A stretch of 64,000 bases of DNA from Phycisphaeraceae bacterium (GCA_019636695.1 JAHBXD010000004.1:124001-188000); one strand, 5' to 3'; counted from the stretch's first letter, positions 1 through 8,291 are shown. Numbers and translations: made by a program. The notes: a model not told the origin generated them from the letters alone.

Positions 1-1
1 C

Positions 2-574
2 GTCTGGGCATTGGGCTTCCAGGCCGGACGCGGTCGCGGCGAAGAGCAGGCCATGCGTCAACTCGGGCTGACTTCGCGAACCCCCCCCAGGAACCCTGAT
101 CCGCTTGCCATAGACACCCCCCCCGTGGTTTCGCCTAATGGAACGCCCCCATTCAGGCAAACACCGGTGGAACGTGACCTAACCCCGCCGACCCCACAGC
201 AGACACCGGCACCGGTCGCAAGTGCCTTTCTGGGTTCTGCGGGCGCCATGGCGTCTGATCCGCGGCAGCCTGGGGTCAATTACCTGAAAATTGCGTCACG
301 GGTGTCGTTCGACGAAACCCGCGGCATTCTCCTCTACCTGAAAGCCAACGGGGTAGAGGCCCTCGGGCTACGGATAGACGCCGCCACTTCCGGCGACAAC
401 AATGGGGTCTACGACATTTTCACGCTGATGGGTGTTCCATCAGAGCGCTACACCGCGATGGCCCAGGAACGTGAGCGTCACTGGAATACCATCCGTCGCT
501 TGGGGCAGGTCTGGCGTTCCGAACACAAGGGCACTGTGGACTTCGCCCAGCCCCTTTGGCAGTTGTTCCGATAA
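2..574 (+). CDS. Partial membrane-anchored protein with C-terminal SPOR-like domain
   Basis: The frame is open to the left edge, so the true start lies outside the window and only about 190 residues are visible. The first residues (VWALGFQAGRGRGEE) look like the end of a transmembrane helix followed by a charged linker. A long Pro/Thr-rich linker (about residues 23-85) precedes a compact domain beginning NYLKIASRVSFDE. That domain has the alternating strand/helix look of a SPOR-type peptidoglycan-binding module, and its ending with conserved Trp/Phe resembles a Phycisphaerae-restricted family. This would place it at the cell envelope, but the domain call is inference. Two C8 runs occur in the linker (81-88 and 117-124). 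The PVC signature gene follows 15 bp downstream. Confidence 0.6.
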   Translation, partial: VWALGFQAGRGRGEEQAMRQLGLTSRTPPRNPDPLAIDTPPVVSPNGTPPFRQTPVERDLTPPTPQQTPAPVASAFLGSAGAMASDPRQPGVNYLKIASRVSFDETRGILLYLKANGVEALGLRIDAATSGDNNGVYDIFTLMGVPSERYTAMAQERERHWNTIRRLGQVWRSEHKGTVDFAQPLWQLFR

Positions 575-589
575 CCGGTGGGAGTTTCC

Positions 590-742
590 ATGAGCCTTGA
601 TCGTTCACTCAAGACCAAAAACACGCTGGCGGGCAAGCGATCCGTGCTCAGTCGCAACGAGCGCATTGCCAAGCTGACCGCGGACAAGAAGTTCGATCCC
701 TCGAAGGACAAAGCCCTCGGTCTGGCCAAGACCAAGGCCTGA
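590..742 (+). CDS. PVC-superphylum signature protein (small basic protein)
   Basis: A 50-residue, strongly basic protein starting MSLDRSLKTKNTLAGKRSVL. The pattern S-x-x-x-S-L-K-x-K-x-x-L followed by R-x-V-L-x-R-x-E-R-I-x-K-L matches the small basic protein described as a signature of Planctomycetes, Verrucomicrobia and Chlamydiae, which has been linked to the ribosome or translation. That functional link is from the literature as I recall it, not visible here. The start is supported by a GGTGGGAG Shine-Dalgarno at 577-584. It lies 15 bp after the membrane-anchored protein and 41 bp before the aminotransferase, so it may be cotranscribed with either. It is short enough to be missed by length-filtered gene finders. 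Confidence 0.85.
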   Translation: MSLDRSLKTKNTLAGKRSVLSRNERIAKLTADKKFDPSKDKALGLAKTKA

Positions 743-783
743 ACCCACGTTCGCACGGTCGCCGCTCACTCGTGGAGCATCTG

Positions 784-1962
784 ATGGACCTCTCCCGTCT
801 CGTCTCGGCACGGGCCAGGGCGGTAGATGCCTCGCGCATCCGTCGCGTCTTCGAACTTGCCCGAACGCTCAAAGACCCGATCAATCTCTCCATCGGACAA
901 CCCGACTTCCCGGTGCCCGAGCCTATTCGCCGTGCCGCGATCGCTGCCATCGAACGGGGAGACAACGGCTACACCGTTACGCAGGGCATCGAGCCGCTGC
1001 GCCAGGCCATCACCCGACGTCTGGGCGATGAACTCGGGTGGTCGATCGGGTCAGAGACCGGCCTGCTGGTAACCACGGGCACATCGGGTGCGCTGATGCT
1101 CGCGGCGTTGGTTTTGCTTGATCCTGGTGATGACATCATCATCCCCGACCCTTACTTTGTGATGTACCCGCAACTGGCCACCCTGACGGGGGGCAAGGCG
1201 GTGTATTGCCCCACCGGCCCCGATTTCCGGCTGACCGCATCACGAGTCGAGCCGTTGATCACGGCGAGGACGAAGGCCGTGGTACTGTGCTCTCCGGGCA
1301 ACCCGACCGGGGTCGTCTGTACACAGGCCGAGTGCCGCGACTTGCTCGAACTCTGCCGCAGCCGCGGCATCATGCTCATCAGCGACGAGATCTACGACGA
1401 GTTCGTGTTTTCCGATGCGCGGACTGAGCCTTGGGCCACACGATCCGAGGCCCGAGCCTGCCCAAGCCCTGCGCGTGAACCCGGCGCATCAGCCAATGTG
1501 CTTCTGGTGCGCGGCTTCGGCAAGACCTATGGCCTGACCGGCTGGCGGATGGGCTATGCCGCCGGTCCGCATTGGCTGATCGAACCCATGACGCGGTTGC
1601 AACAGTTCAGTTATGTGAATGCCCCTTCGATCGCACAGTGGGGGTGTGTCGAAGCCTTCGGGTGCGACCTCTCGCCGATCGTGGCGGAGTATGAGCGCAG
1701 GCGCGACCTGGTAACGCGGCTGTTGTCGCCGGTGACAGATGTCGCCGTTCCAGGCGGCGCGTTTTACGCCTACCCGCGGGTACCACCGGCGCTGGGGTTG
1801 ACCGGTCAGCAGTTCATCGAGCGGTGTTTGCAGCACAATGTGCTGGTGATTCCGGGCAACGCATTCTCGCGTGAAGACACGCACATCCGCATCAGTTTCG
1901 CGACCGACCCGACCAGGCTTGAGCAGGGCGTGCGCATCATCGCCGACCTCATGCGCGGCTGA
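784..1962 (+). CDS. Class I/II PLP-dependent aminotransferase
   Basis: A 392-residue fold-type I aminotransferase of the aspartate aminotransferase superfamily. Visible signatures are NLSIGQPDFPVPE near the N-terminus, CSPGNPTGV with the PLP-contacting Asn, SDEIYDEF with the pyridine-N Asp, and FGKTYGLTGWRMG with the Schiff-base Lys at about residue 247. The C-terminal R-I-S-F motif carries the substrate-carboxylate Arg. An insert of about 20 residues (DARTEP...) lies just before the catalytic Lys segment. A GTG 12 bp upstream is possible, but GTGGAG sits 7-12 bases before the ATG at 784, so I chose that start. The substrate is likely aspartate or another small amino acid and cannot be fixed from sequence alone. 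The gene abuts metG convergently, with no gap between stop codons. Confidence 0.9.
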   Translation: MDLSRLVSARARAVDASRIRRVFELARTLKDPINLSIGQPDFPVPEPIRRAAIAAIERGDNGYTVTQGIEPLRQAITRRLGDELGWSIGSETGLLVTTGTSGALMLAALVLLDPGDDIIIPDPYFVMYPQLATLTGGKAVYCPTGPDFRLTASRVEPLITARTKAVVLCSPGNPTGVVCTQAECRDLLELCRSRGIMLISDEIYDEFVFSDARTEPWATRSEARACPSPAREPGASANVLLVRGFGKTYGLTGWRMGYAAGPHWLIEPMTRLQQFSYVNAPSIAQWGCVEAFGCDLSPIVAEYERRRDLVTRLLSPVTDVAVPGGAFYAYPRVPPALGLTGQQFIERCLQHNVLVIPGNAFSREDTHIRISFATDPTRLEQGVRIIADLMRG

Positions 1963-3582
1963 TTACGAATCAACCGCGCCGGGTTCGGGCAGCGCGGGGT
2001 CGGCCCGCATGAAGAGCGGATCACCCTTGATGATCTTGGTCCCCGGCCTCATGCCCCCCCAGGTGCAAAGATCAGCGAGCGTTTCCCCCGACTTCGGGGC
2101 ACAGTTCCAGTTCCGCCAGAGTTCGGCCATTTTCGTGGGCATTGCCGGGGCCATCAGCACGCTGGCGATGCGGAGCGCCTCGGCACAATCGGTGAGAATC
2201 GCGGCGAGTTGCTCGCGCACACCCGGCTCACCAATCCGCTTGGCGAGACGAAACGGCTCGGTCTGGTTGATATACCCATCGACAGCCGTCACCATGCGAA
2301 TGCCGCCTCGGCAGGCTTCGTCGATCTCAAAACGATCGAGCGATGCCATCGAGGCGGTCACGGCCTGGGCGCATGCGCCAGCGAGCGGCCGGTCTGGGCC
2401 TGACGATGCGCACTCGGGAAGTACCCCGTCAAAATACTTCGCGATCATGTTCCCGACGCGACTGGTCGAGTTGCCGATGCCGTTGGCCAGATCGGCGTTG
2501 TAAACCTCGACAAACTTGGAGTAGCTCCATTCGCTGTCGGTGGCTCCCAGCGGCCCCTGCGTCGCGAGAAACCAGCGGACCGCATCGACTCCGTAACGCT
2601 CCGCATAGGCGGCCAGATCCTCGATTGAAACAAAATTGCCGAGGCTCTTACTCATCTTCCGCTCGCCCATCACCCACCACGAATGGGCGTAGAGCACCCG
2701 GGGCAGCGCCTCACCGAGAGCCATCAGCATCGCCGGCCAGATGACGGCATGGAACCAGAGAATATCCTTGGCGATCAGGTGCACCTGCGCGGGCCAGAAC
2801 GCACGGCGCTCAGGAGTATCCATCGCCGAGAGATAGTTGAAGAGCGCATCAATCCACACATAAATCCGATGCCCCGGATCATCGGGCATCAGGATGCCCC
2901 ACCGGCTCGCCGGGTCGTCGCCGACCGCTCGGCTCACGGGAATGTCCTGCAAGGGCTGTCGCAACCGGCCCAGCACCTCGTTGCGTCGAGCCTCCGGAAG
3001 GACGCTCTCCGGATTCCGCTGCATGTGCTCGATCAGACGATCCTGATAGGCGCTCAGGCGAAAGAAATAGTTGCGTTCCGTACGCTTGACCAAAGGCTGT
3101 CCCGAGACCGGCGACAGGTAATTGTGCTCCTTCGCGGCGGTCTCCGTGACATACTCCTCCTGCCCGGGATCATACCACCCCGTATAATCGCCTAGGTATA
3201 TATCCCTAGATTGCTGCAGGCGCCGGATGTACTCTGCCACACGGGATTTGTGTCTGTCCTGCGTGGTACGAATGAAGTCGTCGTGCGAGCAATCGAGTGC
3301 CGCGAAGGCTTTCTCAAACTCCGCTGCGTGTATGTCGCACCAAGCCTGGGGGGTAACCCCCTTGGCCGCCCCGGCGGTCACCACTTTGTCGGCGTGCTCA
3401 TCCGTTCCGGTGAGGAAAAAGACACTACCGTGGCCACCCTTGGCCATCGAACCTCCTCGAAGAAGTCTCTGGAAGCGTGCTGCGACGTCGGCAATGACCG
3501 TCGTGTAGCAGTGGCCGAGGTGCGGCTTGGCGTTGACGTAGTAGATCGGTGTGGAGATATAAAAGTGCTCGGTTTTGGCCAT
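1963..3582 (-). CDS. metG: Methionyl-tRNA synthetase
   Basis: A 539-residue class I aminoacyl-tRNA synthetase that charges tRNA-Met. The HIGH motif is PHLGHC (about residues 20-25). The Met-binding/anticodon motifs include WIDALFNYLSA and LHAHSWW-like AHSWWVMGERKMSKSLGN, with KMSKS intact. The protein ends after the alpha-helical anticodon-binding domain and lacks the C-terminal tRNA-binding EMAP/Arc1p-like domain, so it is the short form. The connective-peptide region that carries zinc cysteines in many MetRS reads GWYDPGQEEYVTE here, without the Cys pairs, so this is a zinc-free type. The TAA stop abuts the aminotransferase stop on the other strand. The start ATG lies about 350 bp from the divergent metalloprotease gene. 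Confidence 0.97.
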   Translation of the reverse strand: MAKTEHFYISTPIYYVNAKPHLGHCYTTVIADVAARFQRLLRGGSMAKGGHGSVFFLTGTDEHADKVVTAGAAKGVTPQAWCDIHAAEFEKAFAALDCSHDDFIRTTQDRHKSRVAEYIRRLQQSRDIYLGDYTGWYDPGQEEYVTETAAKEHNYLSPVSGQPLVKRTERNYFFRLSAYQDRLIEHMQRNPESVLPEARRNEVLGRLRQPLQDIPVSRAVGDDPASRWGILMPDDPGHRIYVWIDALFNYLSAMDTPERRAFWPAQVHLIAKDILWFHAVIWPAMLMALGEALPRVLYAHSWWVMGERKMSKSLGNFVSIEDLAAYAERYGVDAVRWFLATQGPLGATDSEWSYSKFVEVYNADLANGIGNSTSRVGNMIAKYFDGVLPECASSGPDRPLAGACAQAVTASMASLDRFEIDEACRGGIRMVTAVDGYINQTEPFRLAKRIGEPGVREQLAAILTDCAEALRIASVLMAPAMPTKMAELWRNWNCAPKSGETLADLCTWGGMRPGTKIIKGDPLFMRADPALPEPGAVDS

Positions 3583-3929
3583 GGCGGCGATTGTAGCCGG
3601 GGGCCTCTACAGCGCATGAGGTACGCTCAGGTCCGAAAAATCGGTGGGGAGCCACCGAAAACTCGCTGAATATGCTCGCCAACCCTGTGGCCTGCTGATA
3701 CGTTGAACCTGCCTGACCGACTTGTGAGCATGAACGGTCGCACCGGGAACCCCGGTGCGCACCGGGCCGTATGAGTTGTCGGGCCTTACCCCTGGTTTGG
3801 GGGCTGTTTCGTGGTCGTGGGTGCTCCTGGTTGGCCCGGGGGTTGGTGTGTCGCGACCGTGCAGAGCGTGGAGGGGGCTTCTTCGCCGCAGCTCCGCGGC
3901 GGGCAAGAGGCCCGGAAGAAGGAGCTGTC
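3583..3929. other. Divergent intergenic region with a leader hairpin
   Basis: 347 bp between the starts of metG and the secreted metalloprotease. A perfect 8-bp inverted repeat (GCACCGGG at 3740-3747, CCCGGTGC at 3751-3758, 3-nt loop) lies about 170 bp before the protease start, with no T-run after it. No convincing -35/-10 pair was found. The frame of the protease stays open across part of this stretch, but codon usage and the signal peptide place its start at 3930. Confidence 0.4.
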
Positions 3930-6257
3930 ATGAAGAAGAGAATTGCGTTCGCCTTGGCGGGCTTGGCATTGCTGACTGCGATGCCTGCCGCATCGCAGCA
4001 GGATCCGTTGCTCGATCAGCAGATCCGGACTTCGCTTGATGTCGTTCGATATGACCTGGTCGATTTCGATCTGCCCGGGTCGCCGGCCGAGCCGTTCACC
4101 GTTCCTGTAACGCTGGGCGACCGCGCCGTGACGCTGACAATGGCGCCGTGGTCGTTGCGTTCTTCGAACTTCCGCGTGCTGGTTGATGACGGCTCAGGCG
4201 AACTTCGCGAGTTTCCCGCTCCGGCGCCACGCACCGTGCGCGGGCAGGCGGCAGAAGTCGTCGGTTCGTCGGTCGCCGGTTCGCTTCTTGAGGACGGCCT
4301 GAAGATCAAAATCGTCCTGCCCACCAAGAACGGCGCGGAAGTGTGGGGCATTCAGCCGTTGTCGCAGGTCGTTGACGGCCAGCCTCTGACGCGGCACGTG
4401 GTCTATCGCGCCGAAGACACGGTCGCGCCGATGGAGTATCACTGCGGCGTGACCGAGCACGTCCCCGATCCGGGTGACGTGATGACCCCCCGTGTGGATA
4501 TCTTCAAAGAGTGTGAAATCGCCATCGATGCCGATTTTCAGCTCTACCAACTCAACGGGAACAGCGAGGCCAACACCATCGCCGACGTTGAGAATGTCAT
4601 GGCCGGTGTGACCAACACCTATCAGCTTGATGTTGATATTACCTACCGCATCACGCTCCTGATCGTGCGGACCAGTTCGGCCAGCAACCCATACACCACC
4701 AACAACGCCAGTTCGCTGCTCCAGCAGTTCCAGAACTGGTGGAACGCCAACCAGGCGTCACAGCAGCGTGATGTTGCCCACCTGTTCACCGGGCGCACCA
4801 TCAGCGGCAGCACGATCGGCATCGCCTATCTCGGCGTCATCTGCAATCGTCCTTCCGCCTACGGCCTCTCGCAGACTCGATTCAGCGGCTCATACGTACT
4901 CCGCGTCACGCTGACGGCCCACGAACTCGGCCACAACTGGAACGCCGGACATTGCGACAGCACAAGCAATTGCAAAATCATGTGCTCGGCGATCAACGCA
5001 TGCACATCGGTCGGCAATCCGCCTCGGTTCGGCCCCACGGCCATCAACCAGATCGTCGCCCACCGCAACACCCGCAACTGCCTGACCGATGTGGTCGTCG
5101 GCCTGATCGATCTTCCCTTCAGCGATACCTTCCCGTCGGGCACCTTCAACTCCATTCACTGGCCCGTCGTCGGCGGCGCGACCATTACACAAGGCATCGA
5201 TCCGCCCAGCCCCAACCTCGTCGCCCAGTTTGACAACATGGATTTCCTCGAATCCGGAGAGATTCGTCTGGGCAATGCCGGCGGCCCGGTGCGCGTCTCG
5301 TTCTTCGCCTCACGCATCGGCGTGCCCCAGGGCAAGTCGTTCATCGTCGAGTTCACCGACGCCCAGAACAACTGGATCGAGGTCGGCCGCCTGACCTCTG
5401 ACGGCGAGACGGATCTCAACTACATCCAGCACACCTTTTTCCTGCCATCGAACGTGCTGTTTGACGGCTCCCGCGCCCGCATGCGGACGGACAACGGCTC
5501 GGGCACCGCCTTCTGGCTCATCGACAATTTCCTGGTCGATGTCGCCCCGGGATACCCCATCCCCTTCACCGAGACCTTCCCCAATAGCACCCTCGATACC
5601 GGCTTCTGGCCCATCGCGACCGGAACGGTCTTCGTCACCACCAATGCCACCAACGAACCCAGCCCGCCCTACAGCCTCTCCATGAATCGCGTCTCGCGGC
5701 TCGAATCCGCGGCTCTGTTGGCCGCGGGCAAAGCCGGAATGGGGTATGAACTCAGTTTCTATATGCAGGAGCGCGACCTCGAACCCGGCGACAACCTTGT
5801 CATCCTCTTCCGCGATTCCGGCGGCACCTATCAGCCCCTCGGCGCCATCATCTCGCAAGGCGGCACGCAAACAACGTTCACCCGCCATGCCTACCCGTTG
5901 CCCGCCGCGGCGTTCCACGATGGTCTCCGCATCGCCTTCCAGGGCGGCGCTGATGCCCTGAACGATGTCTGGTTCCTGGACGACATCTCGATTTCGATTG
6001 CCCCCCCTCCGGCCTGCCCTGCCGACCTCTCGGGCAGCGCCGATCCCAGCGACCCCGCCTACGGCGTTCCCGACGGCAACGTCGACGCCGCCGACTTCTT
6101 CTTCTTCCTTGACCAGTTCATCTCGGGGAACCTCGCCGTTGCTGACCTGACCGGCAGTGCCGATCCCAGCGACCCGTCCTACGGCATCCCCGACGGCAAT
6201 GTCGATGCCGCCGACTTCTTCTACTACCTCGACATCTTCGTCGCCGGTTGCCCGTAA
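3930..6257 (+). CDS. Secreted M12-type zinc metalloprotease with GC-type dockerin tail
   Basis: 775 residues. A signal peptide MKKRIAFALAGLALL...AASQ supports the start, as does AAGGAG 6-11 bases upstream. A propeptide-like region is followed by a metzincin catalytic site HELGHNWNAGH at residues 331-341 (HExxHxxxxxH; Glu332 catalytic, three His zinc ligands). This resembles reprolysin/ADAM-like peptidases. Cysteines around the site (HCDSTSNCK, CSAINAC) suggest disulfides. Two beta-sandwich-like modules follow (from about residues 395 and 545). The last 85 residues are a duplicated dockerin-like unit with D-P-S-D-P-x-Y-G-x-P-D-G-N-V-D-A-A-D-F-F and a terminal AGCP. The protein is probably exported and Ca-binding. 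A strong terminator follows at 6283. Confidence 0.9.
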   Translation: MKKRIAFALAGLALLTAMPAASQQDPLLDQQIRTSLDVVRYDLVDFDLPGSPAEPFTVPVTLGDRAVTLTMAPWSLRSSNFRVLVDDGSGELREFPAPAPRTVRGQAAEVVGSSVAGSLLEDGLKIKIVLPTKNGAEVWGIQPLSQVVDGQPLTRHVVYRAEDTVAPMEYHCGVTEHVPDPGDVMTPRVDIFKECEIAIDADFQLYQLNGNSEANTIADVENVMAGVTNTYQLDVDITYRITLLIVRTSSASNPYTTNNASSLLQQFQNWWNANQASQQRDVAHLFTGRTISGSTIGIAYLGVICNRPSAYGLSQTRFSGSYVLRVTLTAHELGHNWNAGHCDSTSNCKIMCSAINACTSVGNPPRFGPTAINQIVAHRNTRNCLTDVVVGLIDLPFSDTFPSGTFNSIHWPVVGGATITQGIDPPSPNLVAQFDNMDFLESGEIRLGNAGGPVRVSFFASRIGVPQGKSFIVEFTDAQNNWIEVGRLTSDGETDLNYIQHTFFLPSNVLFDGSRARMRTDNGSGTAFWLIDNFLVDVAPGYPIPFTETFPNSTLDTGFWPIATGTVFVTTNATNEPSPPYSLSMNRVSRLESAALLAAGKAGMGYELSFYMQERDLEPGDNLVILFRDSGGTYQPLGAIISQGGTQTTFTRHAYPLPAAAFHDGLRIAFQGGADALNDVWFLDDISISIAPPPACPADLSGSADPSDPAYGVPDGNVDAADFFFFLDQFISGNLAVADLTGSADPSDPSYGIPDGNVDAADFFYYLDIFVAGCP

Positions 6258-6282
6258 CCAAGGCGACCAAGCTGGCAACCCT

Positions 6283-6318
6283 CGAGGGGCGGGCAACACC
6301 CGCCCCTCGTTGTTTTTC
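6283..6318 (+). terminator. Rho-independent terminator after the metalloprotease
   Basis: A perfect 11-bp stem, CGAGGGGCGGG (6283-6293) with CCCGCCCCTCG (6299-6309), a 5-nt loop and the T-rich tail TTGTTTTTC. It lies 26 bp after the metalloprotease stop and separates it from the HIT gene. Confidence 0.9.
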
Positions 6319-6346
6319 ATTTAGGGCATCGCCATCCGACGCCCCA

Positions 6347-6352
6347 TATACA
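6347..6352 (+). promoter_or_regulatory. Possible -10 element of a near-leaderless HIT gene
   Basis: TATACA lies 6 bp before the first ATG of the HIT gene (6359), so transcription would begin at or next to the start codon. No Shine-Dalgarno is visible before 6359, which fits a leaderless mRNA. No recognisable -35 is present at the right spacing. Confidence 0.35.
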
Positions 6353-6358
6353 CTCGGG

Positions 6359-6967
6359 ATGATGGCCGATTCCACTTCCCAGGAACCCTCGCACCCGCCC
6401 GCCCTCCAGGCGCCGTGGCGGCTCCCGTATCTCGAAAATATGCCTCAGAGCACTCCGACTCATTCCTCTGCCGGGTCGTTTCTGCGGGCCTACTGGCTAT
6501 CTCCAGATGACGACCGCACGAACCACGTCATCCTCAGGACAGCGGAGGGCCTGATACTTCTCAACGCCTATCCCTATGCCAACGGCCATCTGCTGGTCGC
6601 CCTCGGCGAGGCCAGGCCCACGCTTCACGAATACACCGCGATCGAGCGGGCAGCCCTCTGGAGGCTCGTGGACCTCGCCGCGGCGATCATGGAACGTGCG
6701 CTTTCTCCACAGGGCATCAACATCGGCATCAACCAAGGCCGTGCCGCGGGGGCGGGCGTTCCTGAACACCTTCATGCCCACCTCGTGCCCAGGTGGTCGG
6801 GCGACGTGAATTTCATGTCCGTCGTCGGACATATCCGAGTGATCCCCGCGCCGCTGGAGGCCATGGCCGCCCGCTACGCACGCACGATCGAGGCGATGAG
6901 GCAGAACTGGCCGAGCGAACTCCCTCCCATCACAGGCCCGGCATCGGCAGCACCCGGGGCAGAATGA
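6359..6967 (+). CDS. HIT-family nucleotide hydrolase/phosphorylase
   Basis: A 202-residue HIT-superfamily protein. The catalytic triad HLHAHLVPRW (His137, His139, His141) is intact and follows the NAYPYANGHLLV strand typical of AP4A-phosphorylase-like HIT proteins. The PxHLHxHLVPRWxGDxNFMxVVG arrangement is characteristic of this branch. Such enzymes cleave or phosphorolyse dinucleoside polyphosphates or adenylylated compounds through a nucleotidyl-His intermediate. About 35 disordered N-terminal residues precede the domain. ATG codons at 6359 and 6362 are both possible. The 3' end overlaps the convergent small membrane-protein gene by 38 bp. Confidence 0.9.
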   Translation: MMADSTSQEPSHPPALQAPWRLPYLENMPQSTPTHSSAGSFLRAYWLSPDDDRTNHVILRTAEGLILLNAYPYANGHLLVALGEARPTLHEYTAIERAALWRLVDLAAAIMERALSPQGINIGINQGRAAGAGVPEHLHAHLVPRWSGDVNFMSVVGHIRVIPAPLEAMAARYARTIEAMRQNWPSELPPITGPASAAPGAE

Positions 6968-7202
6968 TCTGCGTGAAGAGATAAAACGCAAAACCAAGCG
7001 CCACCATCCCGATAACGATCTGAAGGCTCATGATGCCGACCTGGCGCCAATAGCGGTCGAGCACCGGAACTCGAACCGCCTTATAGGCCATCGCCGTAAA
7101 AAGTGCCAAAGGCAGCAGCAACGCCCACCAGAACCGGTGCGCATCGAGCGGGTCAAGAAACGGCCGATACGCCAGCACCGCCCATACCGTCAACATGCTC
7201 AT
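6930..7202 (-). CDS. Small two-helix membrane protein
   Basis: 90 residues with two clear hydrophobic segments (about residues 24-43, WWALLLPLALFTAMAYKAV, and 55-80, IMSLQIVIGMVALGFAFYLF) and a short Pro-rich end. It has no recognisable domain. Its ATG overlaps the TGA of the upstream gene (7199-7774) in an ATGA arrangement, so the two are almost certainly translationally coupled and may act together in the inner membrane. It ends inside the convergent HIT gene. Confidence 0.75.
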   Translation of the reverse strand: MSMLTVWAVLAYRPFLDPLDAHRFWWALLLPLALFTAMAYKAVRVPVLDRYWRQVGIMSLQIVIGMVALGFAFYLFTQIILPRVLPMPGL

Positions 7203-7774
7203 GCCGTGCCCCCTCCGCTCCCGGTGCGGAGTACGGCGTCAATCGCGCCGGTGCCCTTGGGTGCGGCAGCGGCAGCAGCCCTCATCGACGGGAACAGCGC
7301 ATCAAGGAACGCAATGAAGTTCAGCATGCCCGCCAGCAGGCAATACAGCACCCCGATTTCGTTGACTTTCCCGAGCGAAGGCCGCATGGGGGGTGATTCC
7401 CCCTGCATAGCCGGCTGAATCCGCCCCCCTCGAATCGTCTCGCCTGGGAGAGGATGCCTCGGCCGCGCCTCGCCTTCGGCCACGCCCTTGAAACGCGACT
7501 GGTGAATCGCATCAACCACAAACACCGTCGGCCCGACAAACGCCTGCCCGATGAACGACAACCGGGTCTCGTGCCGCTCCGACCGGCGATCGACCACGCT
7601 GACCCCCCCGATCAGCAACCCACCGAAGAACAGCCCCAGGATGCCGATCGCGATGAAAACGCCGCGGCGTCGATCACCCCGGTAAAAATGCCCCGCGCCT
7701 GGCAGCACCAGCGCCAACCCACCCGCAATCGCGTCGAAACCAACCGGCTCGGGTTGCGCGTGGGCGGCGGTCAT
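7199..7774 (-). CDS. Planctomycete membrane protein, DUF6677-like
   Basis: 191 residues. An N-terminal motif LVLPGAGHFYRGDRRRGV followed by a hydrophobic IAIGILGLFFGGLLIGG segment is typical of small membrane proteins with a P-G-x-G-x-x-Y/F repeat (TM2-like, possibly the planctomycete DUF6677 family; from memory and unverified). Two further hydrophobic stretches follow (FIGQAFVGPTVFVVDAI and the C-terminal LYCLLAGMLNFIAFLDAL). I chose the ATG at 7774 because the longer reading frame upstream is compositionally unlike the rest and runs into the divergent promoter region. It is coupled to the 90-residue membrane protein downstream by a 4-nt overlap. The function is unknown. Confidence 0.75.
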   Translation of the reverse strand: MTAAHAQPEPVGFDAIAGGLALVLPGAGHFYRGDRRRGVFIAIGILGLFFGGLLIGGVSVVDRRSERHETRLSFIGQAFVGPTVFVVDAIHQSRFKGVAEGEARPRHPLPGETIRGGRIQPAMQGESPPMRPSLGKVNEIGVLYCLLAGMLNFIAFLDALFPSMRAAAAAAPKGTGAIDAVLRTGSGGGTA

Positions 7775-7852
7775 GGGGCCAATGGTAGCGGCATACCGTC
7801 GGCCTGCCCTGCCTTCGGGGTCTTCCCCGGGTGGGAAAGATGCTGTGCCGTG

Positions 7853-7880
7853 TTGACAACCCGGCCGACGGTTGTACCGT
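7853..7880 (+). promoter_or_regulatory. Putative sigma-70-type promoter of the acidic protein gene
   Basis: TTGACA (7853-7858), a 16-bp spacer, then TACCGT (7875-7880). It lies about 120 bp before the ATG at 8001 in a divergent intergenic region. The -35 is perfect and the -10 matches at 3 of 6 positions. Confidence 0.45.
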
Positions 7881-8000
7881 ACCGCCGATTTGCCCGCCCT
7901 CTCCGGATTGCCCGCAGGGCGCGCACAGGGGAACAGTGGAATCGATCTTGAGCAAGCAGGTGGGGCCGCAACGCGGACCAGGATCAGGAAGGTGGCGACC

Positions 8001-8246
8001 ATGACATGGGCGACGCTGGTGGGTGAAGAGCGACAGAACTTTGAAGAGATGTTCGGGGCGGCGACCGTGCTCGACGCCAAGGACGACGACGACTTCGACG
8101 ACGACGACTTCTCGGACGATGACGAAGACGGCGACGACGAGTTCGACGATGACGAGTTTGAGGAGGATTATGACGACGACGTCGTCGAGGAAGACGACGA
8201 AGACGTCGAGGACTCCGACGAATTCGACGATGAAGAGGAGCTTTAA
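8001..8246 (+). CDS. Very acidic small protein with Asp/Glu tail
   Basis: 81 residues. The N-terminus MTWATLVGEERQNFEEMFG looks like one amphipathic helix. The remaining ~52 residues are mostly Asp and Glu (DDDDFDDDDFSDDDEDG and onward), interrupted regularly by Phe, Val or Tyr. The ATG at 8001 is preceded by GAAGGTGG, and no signal peptide is present, so it is probably cytoplasmic. Such tails occur in histone or ribosome chaperones, RNA-polymerase delta-like proteins and nucleic-acid mimics, but no family can be assigned. A stem-loop separates it from the next gene, which lies 45 bp downstream. The opposite strand is open across it only because of the GAC/GAT-rich composition. Confidence 0.75.
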   Translation: MTWATLVGEERQNFEEMFGAATVLDAKDDDDFDDDDFSDDDEDGDDEFDDDEFEEDYDDDVVEEDDEDVEDSDEFDDEEEL

Positions 8247-8247
8247 G

Positions 8248-8273
8248 GCTCCGGGCGTCAACTCCCCCGGAGC
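8248..8273 (+). other. Intra-operon stem-loop
   Basis: GCTCCGGG (8248-8255) pairs with CCCGGAGC (8266-8273) across a 10-nt loop. It begins right after the acidic-protein stop and ends before the GAGGGGAG ribosome site of the next gene. With no T-run, it is more likely a partial terminator or mRNA-stability element than a full terminator. Confidence 0.5.
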
Positions 8274-8291
8274 ACCGAGGGGAGCACGCCC

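Noticed and set aside
5310-6320. Minus-strand frame of 336 codons rich in Gly, Val and Glu opposite the metalloprotease
   Set aside because: Mirrors the Asp-rich dockerin coding region on the other strand; no start signal.
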